A stretch of 34,252 bases of DNA from Chloroflexota bacterium (GTDB lineage Bacteria > Chloroflexota > Anaerolineae > Anaerolineales > Villigracilaceae), in the NCBI GenBank assembly GCA_016865985.1, contig VGNO01000008.1:1-34252 (forward strand), read 5' to 3'. The notes beneath the pieces are model-generated. The model was not told the DNA's origin. It saw only the letters and a program-made list of their open reading frames with translations, and searched no databases. Shown here piece after piece: positions 9,295 through 20,323 of the stretch. Within the stretch, counting starts at the first letter, position 1; the number at the start of each line of letters is the position of its first letter. The translations under genes and the position numbers were made by a program.

Positions 9295-10101
9295 ATGGAG
9301 TCTATCATGTTATCGAAAACGCAGGCCGATAAGTTTCCCCGACCCACGCCGTTGACCCCCCGCCGTCGCGGAATCATCGTTGGCGCTTCGAGCGGGATCG
9401 GGGCGGCCCTGGCAAAACGGCTGGCGTGCGAGGGTTATACCCTGGCTTTGTTGGCCCGCCGGCAGGACCTGCTGGAAACCGTTTGCGGCGAGATCAACCG
9501 TGAGGCGGGGGAGAGACGGGCTGCGGCTTATGTCCATGACGTTACCGACTTCGGCTCTGTTCCGGGATTATTGCAACGCATCCTGGCCGATCTGGGCGGC
9601 CTCGACCTTCTCATCTACAACTCCGGTATTTCCCTGCCGACAGGCCTGAAGCGTTATGACTTCGAAAAGGACCTGGCCACAACCCGCGTCAACTACCTGG
9701 GCGCGCTGGCCTGGTTGAGTCCGGTGGCGGCGCTCTTCCAGGGCCAGGGAGCAGGCCAGTTGGTGGGAATCTCGTCGGTGGCCGGCGACCGCGGGCGCGT
9801 CGGCAACCCCTCCTATAATGCCTCCAAGGCCGCCCTGACCTGTTATCTCGAGGCGCTGCGCAACCGTCTCAGCCGCTTTGGCGTGTCGGTGCTGACCGTC
9901 AAACCGGGATTTGTGGCGACCGACATGCTGGCCGGCGCGAAGAGGACCTTCCTCGTGGCGACCCCAGAAAAAGTGGCGGCCGACATTTGCAAAGCCATCC
10001 GCCGCCGGAGACAGATACTTTACACCCCGTCGGTCTGGGGCTGGCTGATGTTGATCGTCCGGAACATCCCGTCCATCATCTTCCGCCGCATGACCTTCTG
10101 A
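9295..10101 (+). CDS. SDR family NAD(P)-dependent oxidoreductase (DprE2-like neighbour of an FAD oxidase)
   Basis: GIIVGASSGIGAALAKRLACEG, YNASKAAL, LTVKPGFVATDM. Confidence 0.9.
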   Translation: MESIMLSKTQADKFPRPTPLTPRRRGIIVGASSGIGAALAKRLACEGYTLALLARRQDLLETVCGEINREAGERRAAAYVHDVTDFGSVPGLLQRILADLGGLDLLIYNSGISLPTGLKRYDFEKDLATTRVNYLGALAWLSPVAALFQGQGAGQLVGISSVAGDRGRVGNPSYNASKAALTCYLEALRNRLSRFGVSVLTVKPGFVATDMLAGAKRTFLVATPEKVAADICKAIRRRRQILYTPSVWGWLMLIVRNIPSIIFRRMTF

Positions 10102-10104
10102 CCG

Positions 10105-11514
10105 ATGAGCCCCCTCGATCCCCGGAAATTCACCCGCCTCGAAAACTTCGGCCATTCGCTTGCCGCGCCGTCCTTTGTCTATCGCCCTGTGGAAACCGGC
10201 GAGATCGATGAAATATTCCGTGCCGCCCGCCGGGACGGGTTTACCGTCACCCTGCGCGGCGGGGGGCGGAGTTACAACGACGCCGCCCTGAACGGCGGCG
10301 GGGTCGTGCTGGACCTGGGCGGCTTGTCGCGTATCCTGGACTGGGACCCGGCTGCGGGCCGGGTGCGGGTGGAGCCCGGGGTGACGCTCCAGCAGTTGTG
10401 GCAGAAGGTCCTGCCGGATGGCTGGTGGCCGCCGGTGGTGTCCGGCACCATGTACACCACCCTCGGCGGCTGCCTGGGCATGAACATCCACGGCAAGAAT
10501 AATTTCGTCGCCGGGACGATCGGCGAGCACGTGCGGGAGTTCACAGCCCTGTTGCCCACCGGCGCGACAGTCACCTGCACCCCGCGTAAAAATGGCGACC
10601 TGTTCCGCGCCATGATCGGTGGGATGGGGATGCTGGGTGTATTCATATCCATCACTCTGCAAATGAAACCGATGCACTCCGGCCTGTTGGCAGTCAGCGC
10701 CTACCCGGTGCGCAACCTGGAGGAGCAACTGTGCGCCCTTTCCGCTGGCGCGCCGCAACACGCCTACATCGTCGGCTGGCTGGATGCCACCGCTCGCGGC
10801 CGGGGGCTCGGGCGCGGCCAGATCCATGCCGCCGACTACCTCCCCGAGGGAACTGACCCGGAATGCCAGCGGACGATGCAGGTCGCATACCAGACCCTGC
10901 CGGCGACCATGTTCGGCATTTTCCCGAAATCCCTGATCCACCATTTCATGAAACCATTCATGAACAACCCGGGGACCTGGGGGGTCAATACTACCAAGTA
11001 CCTGCTCAGCCTGCGCCGGGGACGCTACCGCCAGTCACATGCCTCATTCCACTTCCTGCTCGATTACGTCCCGGACTGGGAACTGGCCTACGGCCCGGGC
11101 GGCCTGGTCCAGTACCAGAGTTTCCTCCCGCTCGCAACCGCCGCAGACGCCTGGCGCGCCCTACTGGATCTCTCCCACCGGCGCGGCCTGCCATCCTACC
11201 TGGGCGTGACCAAGCGCCACCGCCCGGATGAATTCCTGCTCAGCCATGGCGTCGACGGGTTTTCGCTGGCGTTGGATTTCAAAGTAACCTCGGGCAACCG
11301 GCCCCGCTTGGCCCGTATCTTGCAGGAGTTCGATGAGATCGTCCTGCAAGCCGGTGGGCGTTTCTATTTTGCCAAGAACAGCGAAACCAACCCGCAATCC
11401 GCCCGTCGATTCCTCGGGCAGGATGCAATTGCCCGTTTCATGGCCTTGAAAAAGCGCTGCGACCCGCAGCACGTGCTGGAATCCGATCTGTATCGGCGGG
11501 TGTTCCTGGGTTGA
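10105..11514 (+). CDS. FAD-binding oxidoreductase, DprE1-like / FAD-linked oxidase
   Basis: VTLRGGGRSYNDAALNGGGVVLDLGGLSRILDWDPAAGRVRVEPGVTLQQL...GGCLGMNIHGKNNF is a PCMH-type FAD-binding domain; C-terminal ends 'CDPQHVLESDLYRRVF'. Confidence 0.88.
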   Translation: MSPLDPRKFTRLENFGHSLAAPSFVYRPVETGEIDEIFRAARRDGFTVTLRGGGRSYNDAALNGGGVVLDLGGLSRILDWDPAAGRVRVEPGVTLQQLWQKVLPDGWWPPVVSGTMYTTLGGCLGMNIHGKNNFVAGTIGEHVREFTALLPTGATVTCTPRKNGDLFRAMIGGMGMLGVFISITLQMKPMHSGLLAVSAYPVRNLEEQLCALSAGAPQHAYIVGWLDATARGRGLGRGQIHAADYLPEGTDPECQRTMQVAYQTLPATMFGIFPKSLIHHFMKPFMNNPGTWGVNTTKYLLSLRRGRYRQSHASFHFLLDYVPDWELAYGPGGLVQYQSFLPLATAADAWRALLDLSHRRGLPSYLGVTKRHRPDEFLLSHGVDGFSLALDFKVTSGNRPRLARILQEFDEIVLQAGGRFYFAKNSETNPQSARRFLGQDAIARFMALKKRCDPQHVLESDLYRRVFLG

Positions 11515-11558
11515 ACCAACAGGGATGCCTGGGTTGCGCAATGGCTATAAAGTGTGAT

Positions 11559-11587
11559 TTGACATTTACCCGTGAATTCTGTACACT
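11559..11587 (+). promoter_or_regulatory. Predicted sigma70-type promoter for the FHA gene
   Basis: TTGACA (11559-11564), 17-bp spacer, TACACT (11582-11587), then aggagga RBS before ATG 11618. Confidence 0.6.
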
Positions 11588-11617
11588 ATATCCAACTGGA
11601 ATCCCATAGGAGGAACC

Positions 11618-12202
11618 ATGACTGCTCAATATCAAATCGTAATGCGTTCCGGGCCTAATGCCGGAAGGACCTACCCGTTGGAGGTCAACGAGGCTGTCAT
11701 CGGCCGTGATACCGCGAACTTCATCTCCATAAACGATGCGGAAGTCTCGCGAAAACACGCCAAATTGACCCGTCTCGACCAGGGTTATGCCATCGAAGAC
11801 CTGGGTTCGACCAATGGGACATTCATCAACGGCCAGCGGATCGTTGCCCGCCACGCGTTGCGTCCGGGCGACCTGATCTCGCTTGGCGAGAATATCACCA
11901 TGAACTACGAGGCGGTCACGGACCCGAACGCCACCATGGTCTCATCTCCGAAGGCGGTATCAGCCCGGGCGCCGAAGGCTGCCGCCGCACAACCGCCACC
12001 GCCACCGCCCCCGGCATATTCCGGCCAGGTTCCCGCCGGGCCGGTGCCGGTCGAGCAGCCCCGCAAGAAACGCAGCCCCCTGCTGGCGATCGGCCTGGTC
12101 ATTTTCCTGCTGCTCTGTCTCTGCGGTGTGCTCTTCTGGTTGGTGGACTTCCTGAACCTGTATTGCACCCTCCTCCCATTCCTTTTCCCCGGCGCCTGCT
12201 AA
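11618..12202 (+). CDS. FHA domain-containing membrane-anchored protein
   Basis: AVIGRDTANFISINDAEVSRKHAKLTRLDQGYAIEDLGSTNGTFINGQRI is a full FHA motif; Pro-rich linker; C-terminal TM segment LLAIGLVIFLLLCLCGVLFWLV. Confidence 0.92.
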   Translation: MTAQYQIVMRSGPNAGRTYPLEVNEAVIGRDTANFISINDAEVSRKHAKLTRLDQGYAIEDLGSTNGTFINGQRIVARHALRPGDLISLGENITMNYEAVTDPNATMVSSPKAVSARAPKAAAAQPPPPPPPAYSGQVPAGPVPVEQPRKKRSPLLAIGLVIFLLLCLCGVLFWLVDFLNLYCTLLPFLFPGAC

Positions 12203-12223
12203 GGCGTGCTCGAACCTGCTCCC

Positions 12224-12257
12224 AGCCCGACTCCTCAGAGCCGGGCTGCTTTGTTCA
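12224..12257. terminator. Possible terminator between convergent genes
   Basis: agcccg-actcctcagagc-cgggct hairpin followed by gctttgtt, between convergent stops at 12202 (+) and 12255 (-). Confidence 0.5.
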
Positions 12258-13604
12258 TGTAAGTATATCCAACAGGAGGTTGGTCCAATCCAGGATGCGC
12301 GCCAGGCGGGCGTAATCCCCCACCAGCAAGGCCTGGTGGGCTTCCAGGAGGAGGGACTCGATGGCCCGGTTGGACAAGCGCTCCGGGTGGCGCAGGTAAT
12401 CGGCTACGATCTGTTCCTGTCGCATGGCATTGCCATCCGCCAGCCAGGCGGTGAGGAAATGGGCCGAAGGGTCGAACGCCTGCTGGTAACGGCGGATGGT
12501 GTCGTAGAGCACAACGGTCAGGCGCAGGTCGGTGACCGCGCCTTCGCTGGCGGCGTGCTGTTCCAATCGGGCAACGAAATCCTGCTCCAGGCCGGCCAAT
12601 GAGACGCCAAAATGGGCCTGCAAGGCTCGGTCCAGCGCCTGCGACACCGCCTGGTCCCCCGGCGGCTCGATGCTGCGGTAGAATGTCTCGAATGATTCCC
12701 AGCCGTAGACCTCTACCAGGTGGCAGACCAGCGCCCCGGCCTCCAGGTAGCCGACCTCGTGCTGTTGGAAATAGAAATCATCCGCCAGGGTGGCGAGCGG
12801 GATGAACCAGCCCAGTTCCAGCAGGGCGGCGGCGCGTTCCAGGAGCGGTTCCGGTTTGTAGTGGCCGCCGCTGAGGTGGACGGCCAGTCCCTCCACCAGG
12901 ATGGACGGGCGATACGAGCCGCCCAGGCTGGAATCCAGGTCGTGGACCATTTCATGCCGGATGATCTGGGAAGGCAACCCACCGGCATAGTTTTCATCCA
13001 GGTAGGAGACGTAGATACCGTCCCCGGCGAATCCACCATGGCCGAGGGTGCGCGACAGGAAGGAGACCTCGATGACACTTTCCAGGTTGCTGCCCATCTG
13101 CGCCTCCACTGCCGCCGCCTGTTCGTCCACCATTTGCAGCAGGAACGGTAGGTCGCGTTCGGCGTCTGTGCCTGTGATGAAATAGACGAGACAGCAATCG
13201 CTCTCGGCCATTTCCCAGCGGGCTTCCGGACCTGGGGGCGGGAGGCTGTCCGATGGGCGAAGCCGCAGTTCCTCGCTCCAGGTCGGCCCGTCTGGTGCGA
13301 CGCTGAAGGTCAGGGCGTAGTCGCCGGGCGGCAGGTCGCGCGTATCCCAACTCCAGAGAAAGGTCGCCTGCATCCGCTGGCCGACCCCAAATGGAGCGAA
13401 TTCCTGCCGCCCGAGTTCGATTTCATCCACAGAAATCCGCACCGTCTGGCCGCCGGTCTCGAAACCGGCGGGAGGCAGCACTTCGAAACTGACCCGGTCG
13501 CCGGTATACAAGGCGCCGTCCGGGTGGGTATGGACCTCGAAACCCTGACCGCTGGGCCGGCAGGCAACCAGGAGGACCAAAAAAAGTATCGCGAATTGGC
13601 GCAT
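12255..13604 (-). CDS. Lipoprotein with peptidase MA-like (gluzincin) domain
   Basis: Lipobox LFLVLLVAC; IIRHEMVHDLDSSLGG...PSILVEGLAVHLSGGHY shows HExxH plus downstream Glu (EGLA). Confidence 0.8.
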   Translation of the reverse strand: MRQFAILFLVLLVACRPSGQGFEVHTHPDGALYTGDRVSFEVLPPAGFETGGQTVRISVDEIELGRQEFAPFGVGQRMQATFLWSWDTRDLPPGDYALTFSVAPDGPTWSEELRLRPSDSLPPPGPEARWEMAESDCCLVYFITGTDAERDLPFLLQMVDEQAAAVEAQMGSNLESVIEVSFLSRTLGHGGFAGDGIYVSYLDENYAGGLPSQIIRHEMVHDLDSSLGGSYRPSILVEGLAVHLSGGHYKPEPLLERAAALLELGWFIPLATLADDFYFQQHEVGYLEAGALVCHLVEVYGWESFETFYRSIEPPGDQAVSQALDRALQAHFGVSLAGLEQDFVARLEQHAASEGAVTDLRLTVVLYDTIRRYQQAFDPSAHFLTAWLADGNAMRQEQIVADYLRHPERLSNRAIESLLLEAHQALLVGDYARLARILDWTNLLLDILT

Positions 13605-13677
13605 GGGCGTTATTATACTGTTGTAAAATCAAGTTGCCAGCCCGGAACCGGCAACAAAGAATACCGGGAGCACGTAG

Positions 13678-14910
13678 ATGACATTGGAGACGGATATGAA
13701 CGCGAGATCGAATCTTTCACCCCGCTGGACCAGCACGACCAAGCTGGTGGTCGCTTCAACAATAGTGGTCATCATCGGCGCGCTGCTGGTGCGCTTCCAT
13801 GGGATCATCGTCCCGGTCATGATGGCATTCATCCTGGCCTACCTGATGCATCCGCTGGCGAGTTTTATCAGTCGCAGGACACGGCTCTCCTGGCGGGGGG
13901 CAGTGAACATCATCTACCTGTTGCTGCTGGTGATCATCCTTGGCCTGTTGACGGCCGGTGGCGTGGGACTGGTGCAGCAGATCCAGAGCCTGATCGAAGT
14001 GGTCCCGCAGTATATCGAGGAATTGCCCGCTTTCATCGAGAACCTGTCCACCCAGCAGTTCAGCCTGGGACCGTTCCATTTTGACCTGGGCAAAATGGAC
14101 CTCGATCCACTGGCGCAGCAGGTGTTGTCGGTGGTACAACCGGCGCTTGGGAAACTCGGCGGCCTGGTGGGAACGCTGGCAACCAGCGCCGCCACCACCC
14201 TCGGCTGGATATTTTTCATCCTGGTCGTTTCGTATTTCTTCCTGGCCGAGAGCGGGGGGTTGCGGGACCGCATCATCCTGGTCGAGATCCCGGGGTACAA
14301 CGAGGATATCAAACGCCTGGGCAGCGAACTCAGCCGCATCTGGAACGCGTTCCTGCGCGGTCAGATCCTGATCTTCCTGGCGACCTTCATCGTCTATTCA
14401 ATCGTACTGCCTATCCTGGGCGTGCGCTATGCGATCGGCATTGCCCTGCTGGCCGGTTTTGCGAATTTCCTGCCCTATGTCGGCCCGGCCATCACCTGGG
14501 TGGCGCTCGGCCTGGTGACCTTTTTCCAGACAGACAAACTTTTCGATATGAGCGCGCTGGGTTATACAGCGCTGGTGGTGGTGATTGCGTTATTGATCGA
14601 TCAGGTGTTCAATAACTTCGTCATCCCGCGGGTCATGGCGCATACCCTGAAAGTCCACCCGGCATTTGTGCTGATCGCGGCCCTTATTGCCGCCAGCCTG
14701 TTGGGTGTGTTGGGAGTCATCATTGCCGCGCCGCTGCTGGCGACGATCAAACTGGTCGGGCAGTACATCCTGCGCAAGATGTTCGATCTCGATCCCTGGT
14801 CGAAGACGGACGACGAATCGCAGGCGCCATCCGCGCCGCGTTGGTGGCGCCGCTTGAAAGGGCTCTGGGGCCGGGCGCTGCACCGCATCCGGAAGAGGGG
14901 ACAGGGGTAG
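13678..14910 (+). CDS. AI-2E family transporter (PerM/YhhT type)
   Basis: Multi-TM; VPVMMAFILAYLMHPLASFI, ANFLPYVGPAITWVALGLV, PRVMAHTLKVHPAFVLIAALIAASLLGVLGVIIAAPLLATIKL. Confidence 0.9.
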   Translation: MTLETDMNARSNLSPRWTSTTKLVVASTIVVIIGALLVRFHGIIVPVMMAFILAYLMHPLASFISRRTRLSWRGAVNIIYLLLLVIILGLLTAGGVGLVQQIQSLIEVVPQYIEELPAFIENLSTQQFSLGPFHFDLGKMDLDPLAQQVLSVVQPALGKLGGLVGTLATSAATTLGWIFFILVVSYFFLAESGGLRDRIILVEIPGYNEDIKRLGSELSRIWNAFLRGQILIFLATFIVYSIVLPILGVRYAIGIALLAGFANFLPYVGPAITWVALGLVTFFQTDKLFDMSALGYTALVVVIALLIDQVFNNFVIPRVMAHTLKVHPAFVLIAALIAASLLGVLGVIIAAPLLATIKLVGQYILRKMFDLDPWSKTDDESQAPSAPRWWRRLKGLWGRALHRIRKRGQG

Positions 14911-14977
14911 GTTTTAAGGATGGAAACGGTCAAATATCCGTATAATGGATTCAAACCCCTGACCTGAGGAGGCAGCC

Positions 14978-15181
14978 ATGACCAAGCAACCCCCGGAACC
15001 CAAGACCAAGCAACCCCCGGAACCCAAGACCGACACCATTACCGAGACCGAGAATTACCTGGCCTGGAAGGCGGAGGAACCCGACGGTGAAACCACCTAC
15101 CATATCGAGTTGAACAATGTCACCCTGCACTTCTTCCAGGAAGAGTGGGATGAGTTCCTGACCCTGGTCCGCAGCCTGTGA
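14978..15181 (+). CDS. Small hypothetical protein (67 aa) with duplicated N-terminal peptide
   Basis: RBS gaggagg upstream of ATG; MTKQPPEPKTKQPPEPKTDTITE; stop overlaps next start. Confidence 0.6.
   Translation: MTKQPPEPKTKQPPEPKTDTITETENYLAWKAEEPDGETTYHIELNNVTLHFFQEEWDEFLTLVRSL
14981..15028 (+). repeat. Exact 24-bp tandem duplication (2 copies)
   Basis: accaagcaacccccggaacccaag repeated at 14981-15004 and 15005-15028. Confidence 0.95.
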
Positions 15182-16182
15182 GCCGTTTCAACAGCATCAC
15201 CGACATCCCCGGTATCCGGGTCGGCCATGCCCAGGATGAAGAGGCGCTGACCGGTTGTACGGTCGTCCTGTGCGAGAAGGGCGCTTCCGCCGGCGTCGAC
15301 CAGCGCGGCGGCGCGCCGGGGACGCGCGAGACCGACCTGCTCAGTCCCATCAACGCAGTCGGGAAAGTCCACGCAGTCCTCCTGGCCGGTGGGTCGGCTT
15401 TCGGCCTGGACGCCGCGGCTGGCGTGATGCGTTACCTGGAAGGGAGAAAGGTGGGATTCAACACCGGGGCGGCGCGTGTCCCGATTGTCCCGGCTGCAAT
15501 CCTCTACGACCTGGCAATCGGGCGCGCCGACCGCCGCCCGGATGATGAAATGGGCTACCAGGCTTGTGTCCACGCCAGTGCAGACGCCCCAATGGAAGGC
15601 AACATCGGGGCCGGGATGGGCGCCAGCGTCGGCAAGATCTTCGGCATGAAACAGGCCATGAAATCAGGTCTCGGCTCGGCCTGCCTGGACGCGGGCGGTG
15701 GCGTGTTGGTGGGCGCCCTGGTGGCGGTCAACGCCTTCGGCGATGTGGTCGACCCGCAGACCGGCGCTATCCTGGCCGGGGCGCGTTCGACCCACATCGG
15801 CCCTTTTCGCCTGGGCCAACCCGGACCGTTTGCCGATACGCTGGCAACCCTGCGCAAGCCTGCCGGGCGGACGGTGATGAGGCTGGTCTCCAGCCGGAAC
15901 ACTGTCATCGGCGTGGTGGTAACCAACGCCAGGTTGACGAAGGGCGGGGCGACCAAGGTGGCCCAGATGGCGCATGATGGGCTGGCGCGCACCGTCCGCC
16001 CGGCGCATACGATGGTGGATGGCGATACATTGTTCGCCCTGGCAACCGGGCAAAGGCAGGCCGATATTTCCACCGTCGGGGCCTATGCAGCGGAAGCCGT
16101 GGCGCAGGCCATTCTTCGGGCAGCGCGGACGGCAACGGCCGCCGGAGGGTTGCCTTCGTTCAACGACCTGCAGGCCTCCTGA
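15178..16182 (+). CDS. P1 family peptidase (DmpA/L-aminopeptidase-like, self-processing)
   Basis: NSITDIPGIRVGHAQDEEALTGCTVVLC...GGSAFGLDAAAGVMRYLE...NIGAGMGASVGK; GTG start overlapping previous TGA. Confidence 0.9.
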   Translation: MSRFNSITDIPGIRVGHAQDEEALTGCTVVLCEKGASAGVDQRGGAPGTRETDLLSPINAVGKVHAVLLAGGSAFGLDAAAGVMRYLEGRKVGFNTGAARVPIVPAAILYDLAIGRADRRPDDEMGYQACVHASADAPMEGNIGAGMGASVGKIFGMKQAMKSGLGSACLDAGGGVLVGALVAVNAFGDVVDPQTGAILAGARSTHIGPFRLGQPGPFADTLATLRKPAGRTVMRLVSSRNTVIGVVVTNARLTKGGATKVAQMAHDGLARTVRPAHTMVDGDTLFALATGQRQADISTVGAYAAEAVAQAILRAARTATAAGGLPSFNDLQAS

Positions 16183-16207
16183 TGCAATGAATCCCGGGTG
16201 GATGAGA

Positions 16208-16235
16208 AACGAGACCGCCGTCCGGCGGTCTCGTT
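16208..16235. terminator. Strong perfect hairpin, likely bidirectional terminator between convergent genes
   Basis: aacgagaccgcc-gtcc-ggcggtctcgtt: 12-bp perfect stem, 4-nt loop, between stop at 16182 (+) and 16272 (-). Confidence 0.7.
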
Positions 16236-16271
16236 GATTCACTGGCTGGGGCAACTGGAATTCCAGCCCGG

Positions 16272-16661
16272 TTACTTCTTTTTCTTGCGGCCTTTCAGTT
16301 CATCCTTCAGGATCAGGCTCAGGATGATGCTGATGATACTGACGATCAGGGCGCCCAGGAATGCATTCCAGAAGACTGGTTCTGAAATCACCAGGTTCAA
16401 GCCGACACCCTGGCCGATCTCGCCGGTCAACCAGAACAGGAAGGTGTTGATTACCAGGGTGAACAGGCCGAGGGTTAGGACGATCAGGGGGCAGGTGAGC
16501 AATTTGAGCAATGGGCGCAGCAGGGCGTTGACAAAGCCAAAGATGAGCGCCAGGAAGACGATCCCCACCCATTCGCCCCGGAAATCGAGGCCGGGCAGGA
16601 TGGCGATGGCCGCGTACAACGCGGCGGCGTTGATGCCCCAACGGATGACGAATTTGGTCAT
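16272..16661 (-). CDS. Phage holin family (PF04020-type) small membrane protein
   Basis: MTKFVIRWGINAAALYAAIAILPGLDFRG...FLALIFGFVNALLRPLLKLLTCPLIVLTLGLFTLVINTFLFWL; start chosen at MTKF. Confidence 0.88.
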   Translation of the reverse strand: MTKFVIRWGINAAALYAAIAILPGLDFRGEWVGIVFLALIFGFVNALLRPLLKLLTCPLIVLTLGLFTLVINTFLFWLTGEIGQGVGLNLVISEPVFWNAFLGALIVSIISIILSLILKDELKGRKKKK

Positions 16662-16679
16662 GTTTACCTCCAACTCTAT

Positions 16680-17669
16680 TTACGGAAGATTGGGTCCTTT
16701 CGATGCATCCAGTTGCATCCAGATCAGGGTGCGCCGGGAGGTGAAGCCGGCGCTTGCAAGGGTTTCCACAGATTCGCCGGCCGGGAACTCCAGGGAAAGG
16801 GAGATACTGCCGGCCAGCGCCCGGCGGGCATGGAGGAGCATGGCGGTCAGCGCTTCGGACTGGCCTGGCTGGGCTGCGAGCCAGAGCCGGTCATTGCGGC
16901 TGGAGGCCGGCTGCCAGACCAGCGCCGCCTGGAAAAGCCCGTTGTTGTAGGCGCCCCACTGGCGGGTTTCATAGTCCATGAAGAGACGGTACAGGGCGGG
17001 GCCTATCCCGGGTCGGACAGACTGCCAGGGGAACGGATAATACCATGAAAGATGTTTCGGATAGAGTCTTTCCAGCCACGCCTGGTGGGCCGGCCAGTCC
17101 CGGTTATGGCGCTGGAGGACCTGGATCCCGGTCTGCGGGTTGGGGGCGGTGCGGTCCGGGACCCCGCGCCAGGAGGTCCGGCGGGCGCGTTCGCGGAATC
17201 CAAGCAGGTGGTACAAGTGGGCGGCGCCAGGGTTGTCATCCCTCACGTGCAGCCATGTCTCTGCGCCATTGTGGCTGCGGGCATGGCGGATGGCGGCCAC
17301 GGTCAGGGCGCGCCCAATCCCCTTTCGCCGCAGGTCCGGCCGGACGGCAACATTGGCGATCAGGTAGATTTTTCGTCCCTGGTGGTGGAAGGGGATCAGG
17401 CTGGCGTTCCCGGCGATCTCGCCGCCCTCCTCCCAGACGAAGCCCGTCAGCGGCATGGAGACCGTGTCGGCGGCATGGGCTGCCCAGCGCAGGAAACCAT
17501 GGTCATGCCCGGCGCGCCGCATCTGCTGGATATAACGCTGGCCTTCCATATCCAGCGTATCCTGGAAACAGGATTCGACCAGGCTGGCAATCCCGGGCAG
17601 GTCGCGCAGGATATTGACCGGGCGGAGTTGGGTCGGGGAGGTGTCGACGGAAGTGGCGATGACGCTCAT
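16680..17669 (-). CDS. GNAT family N-acetyltransferase
   Basis: IYLIANVAVRPDLRRKGIGRALTVAAIRHARSHNGAETWLHVRDDNPGAAHLYHLLGF. Start chosen at MSVIATSVDTS (17669); ORF extends upstream to 17882 without similarity. Confidence 0.88.
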   Translation of the reverse strand: MSVIATSVDTSPTQLRPVNILRDLPGIASLVESCFQDTLDMEGQRYIQQMRRAGHDHGFLRWAAHAADTVSMPLTGFVWEEGGEIAGNASLIPFHHQGRKIYLIANVAVRPDLRRKGIGRALTVAAIRHARSHNGAETWLHVRDDNPGAAHLYHLLGFRERARRTSWRGVPDRTAPNPQTGIQVLQRHNRDWPAHQAWLERLYPKHLSWYYPFPWQSVRPGIGPALYRLFMDYETRQWGAYNNGLFQAALVWQPASSRNDRLWLAAQPGQSEALTAMLLHARRALAGSISLSLEFPAGESVETLASAGFTSRRTLIWMQLDASKGPNLP

Positions 17670-17745
17670 TGGGCAATTATAAGCCAACCTGCCCGGCATG
17701 GTCAGGATGGCGGATCCTGAAGACCCGTTCCGGGTGTTTTGCCTC

Positions 17746-17773
17746 TTGACTCCAATTCGTGCGGGATTATAAT
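17746..17773 (+). promoter_or_regulatory. Predicted sigma70 promoter of the polysaccharide locus
   Basis: TTGACT (17746-17751), 16-bp spacer, TATAAT (17768-17773). Confidence 0.65.
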
Positions 17774-17787
17774 TCAGCAATTGAATT
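17771..17787. promoter_or_regulatory. Candidate operator palindrome overlapping the -10 and expected start site
   Basis: aattca-gcaat-tgaatt, perfect 6-bp half sites, 8 bp upstream of ATG 17795. Confidence 0.5.
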
Positions 17788-17794
17788 TTAGACC

Positions 17795-18267
17795 ATGAAC
17801 GCCTCCCTCGAAACCGAACGCGAACTGACCCTTCTCGAGACCATCGAACACGACCCGGATGTGACCCAGGCCAGCCTGGCAACGCAAATGGGCGTGGCGG
17901 TGGGGACCGTCAACTGGCACCTCAAGCGGTTGATCGAAAAGGGTTATGTCAAGATCAAACGCGCCGAGCGCAAGAAACTGCGCTATATCATCACCCCCGA
18001 AGGGATTGCCTTGCGCGCCCGCTTGACGGTGGATTACCTCGAACAACAATTCCTACTCTACCGGAATACCCGGCGGCGGGTGATCGAATGCCTGGGGCGC
18101 CTCCGCCAGTCCGGTTTCGATTGCGTGAGGTTGGTGGGAGAGGGGGATGTGGCTGATATCTGCCGCCTGACCTGCCTGGAACAAGGGATTGCGGTGGTTG
18201 CCGATGGTCCGGGGCCCAGCCTGACGGTCCAGGGGTCGCGCGTCCTGCTTTCGCTGGATGGTGAATC

Positions 18268-18271
<4 letters not shown>
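17795..18271 (+). CDS. MarR-like winged-helix regulator, EPS-associated type
   Basis: ELTLLETIEHDPDVTQASLATQMGVAVGTVNWHLKRLIEKGYVKIKRAERKKLRYIITPEGIALRARLT; located at head of polysaccharide genes. Confidence 0.85.

Positions 18272-20323
<2,052 letters not shown>

Noticed and set aside
9568-10944. 458-aa antisense ORF spanning two genes
   Set aside because: Antisense to the well-supported SDR and FAD oxidase; low-complexity His/Gln/Gly-rich translation typical of shadow ORFs in GC-rich DNA.
16272-16661. Phage holin family protein as evidence of a prophage
   Set aside because: PF04020-type proteins are common chromosomal membrane proteins; no phage structural, lysis or integrase genes nearby.
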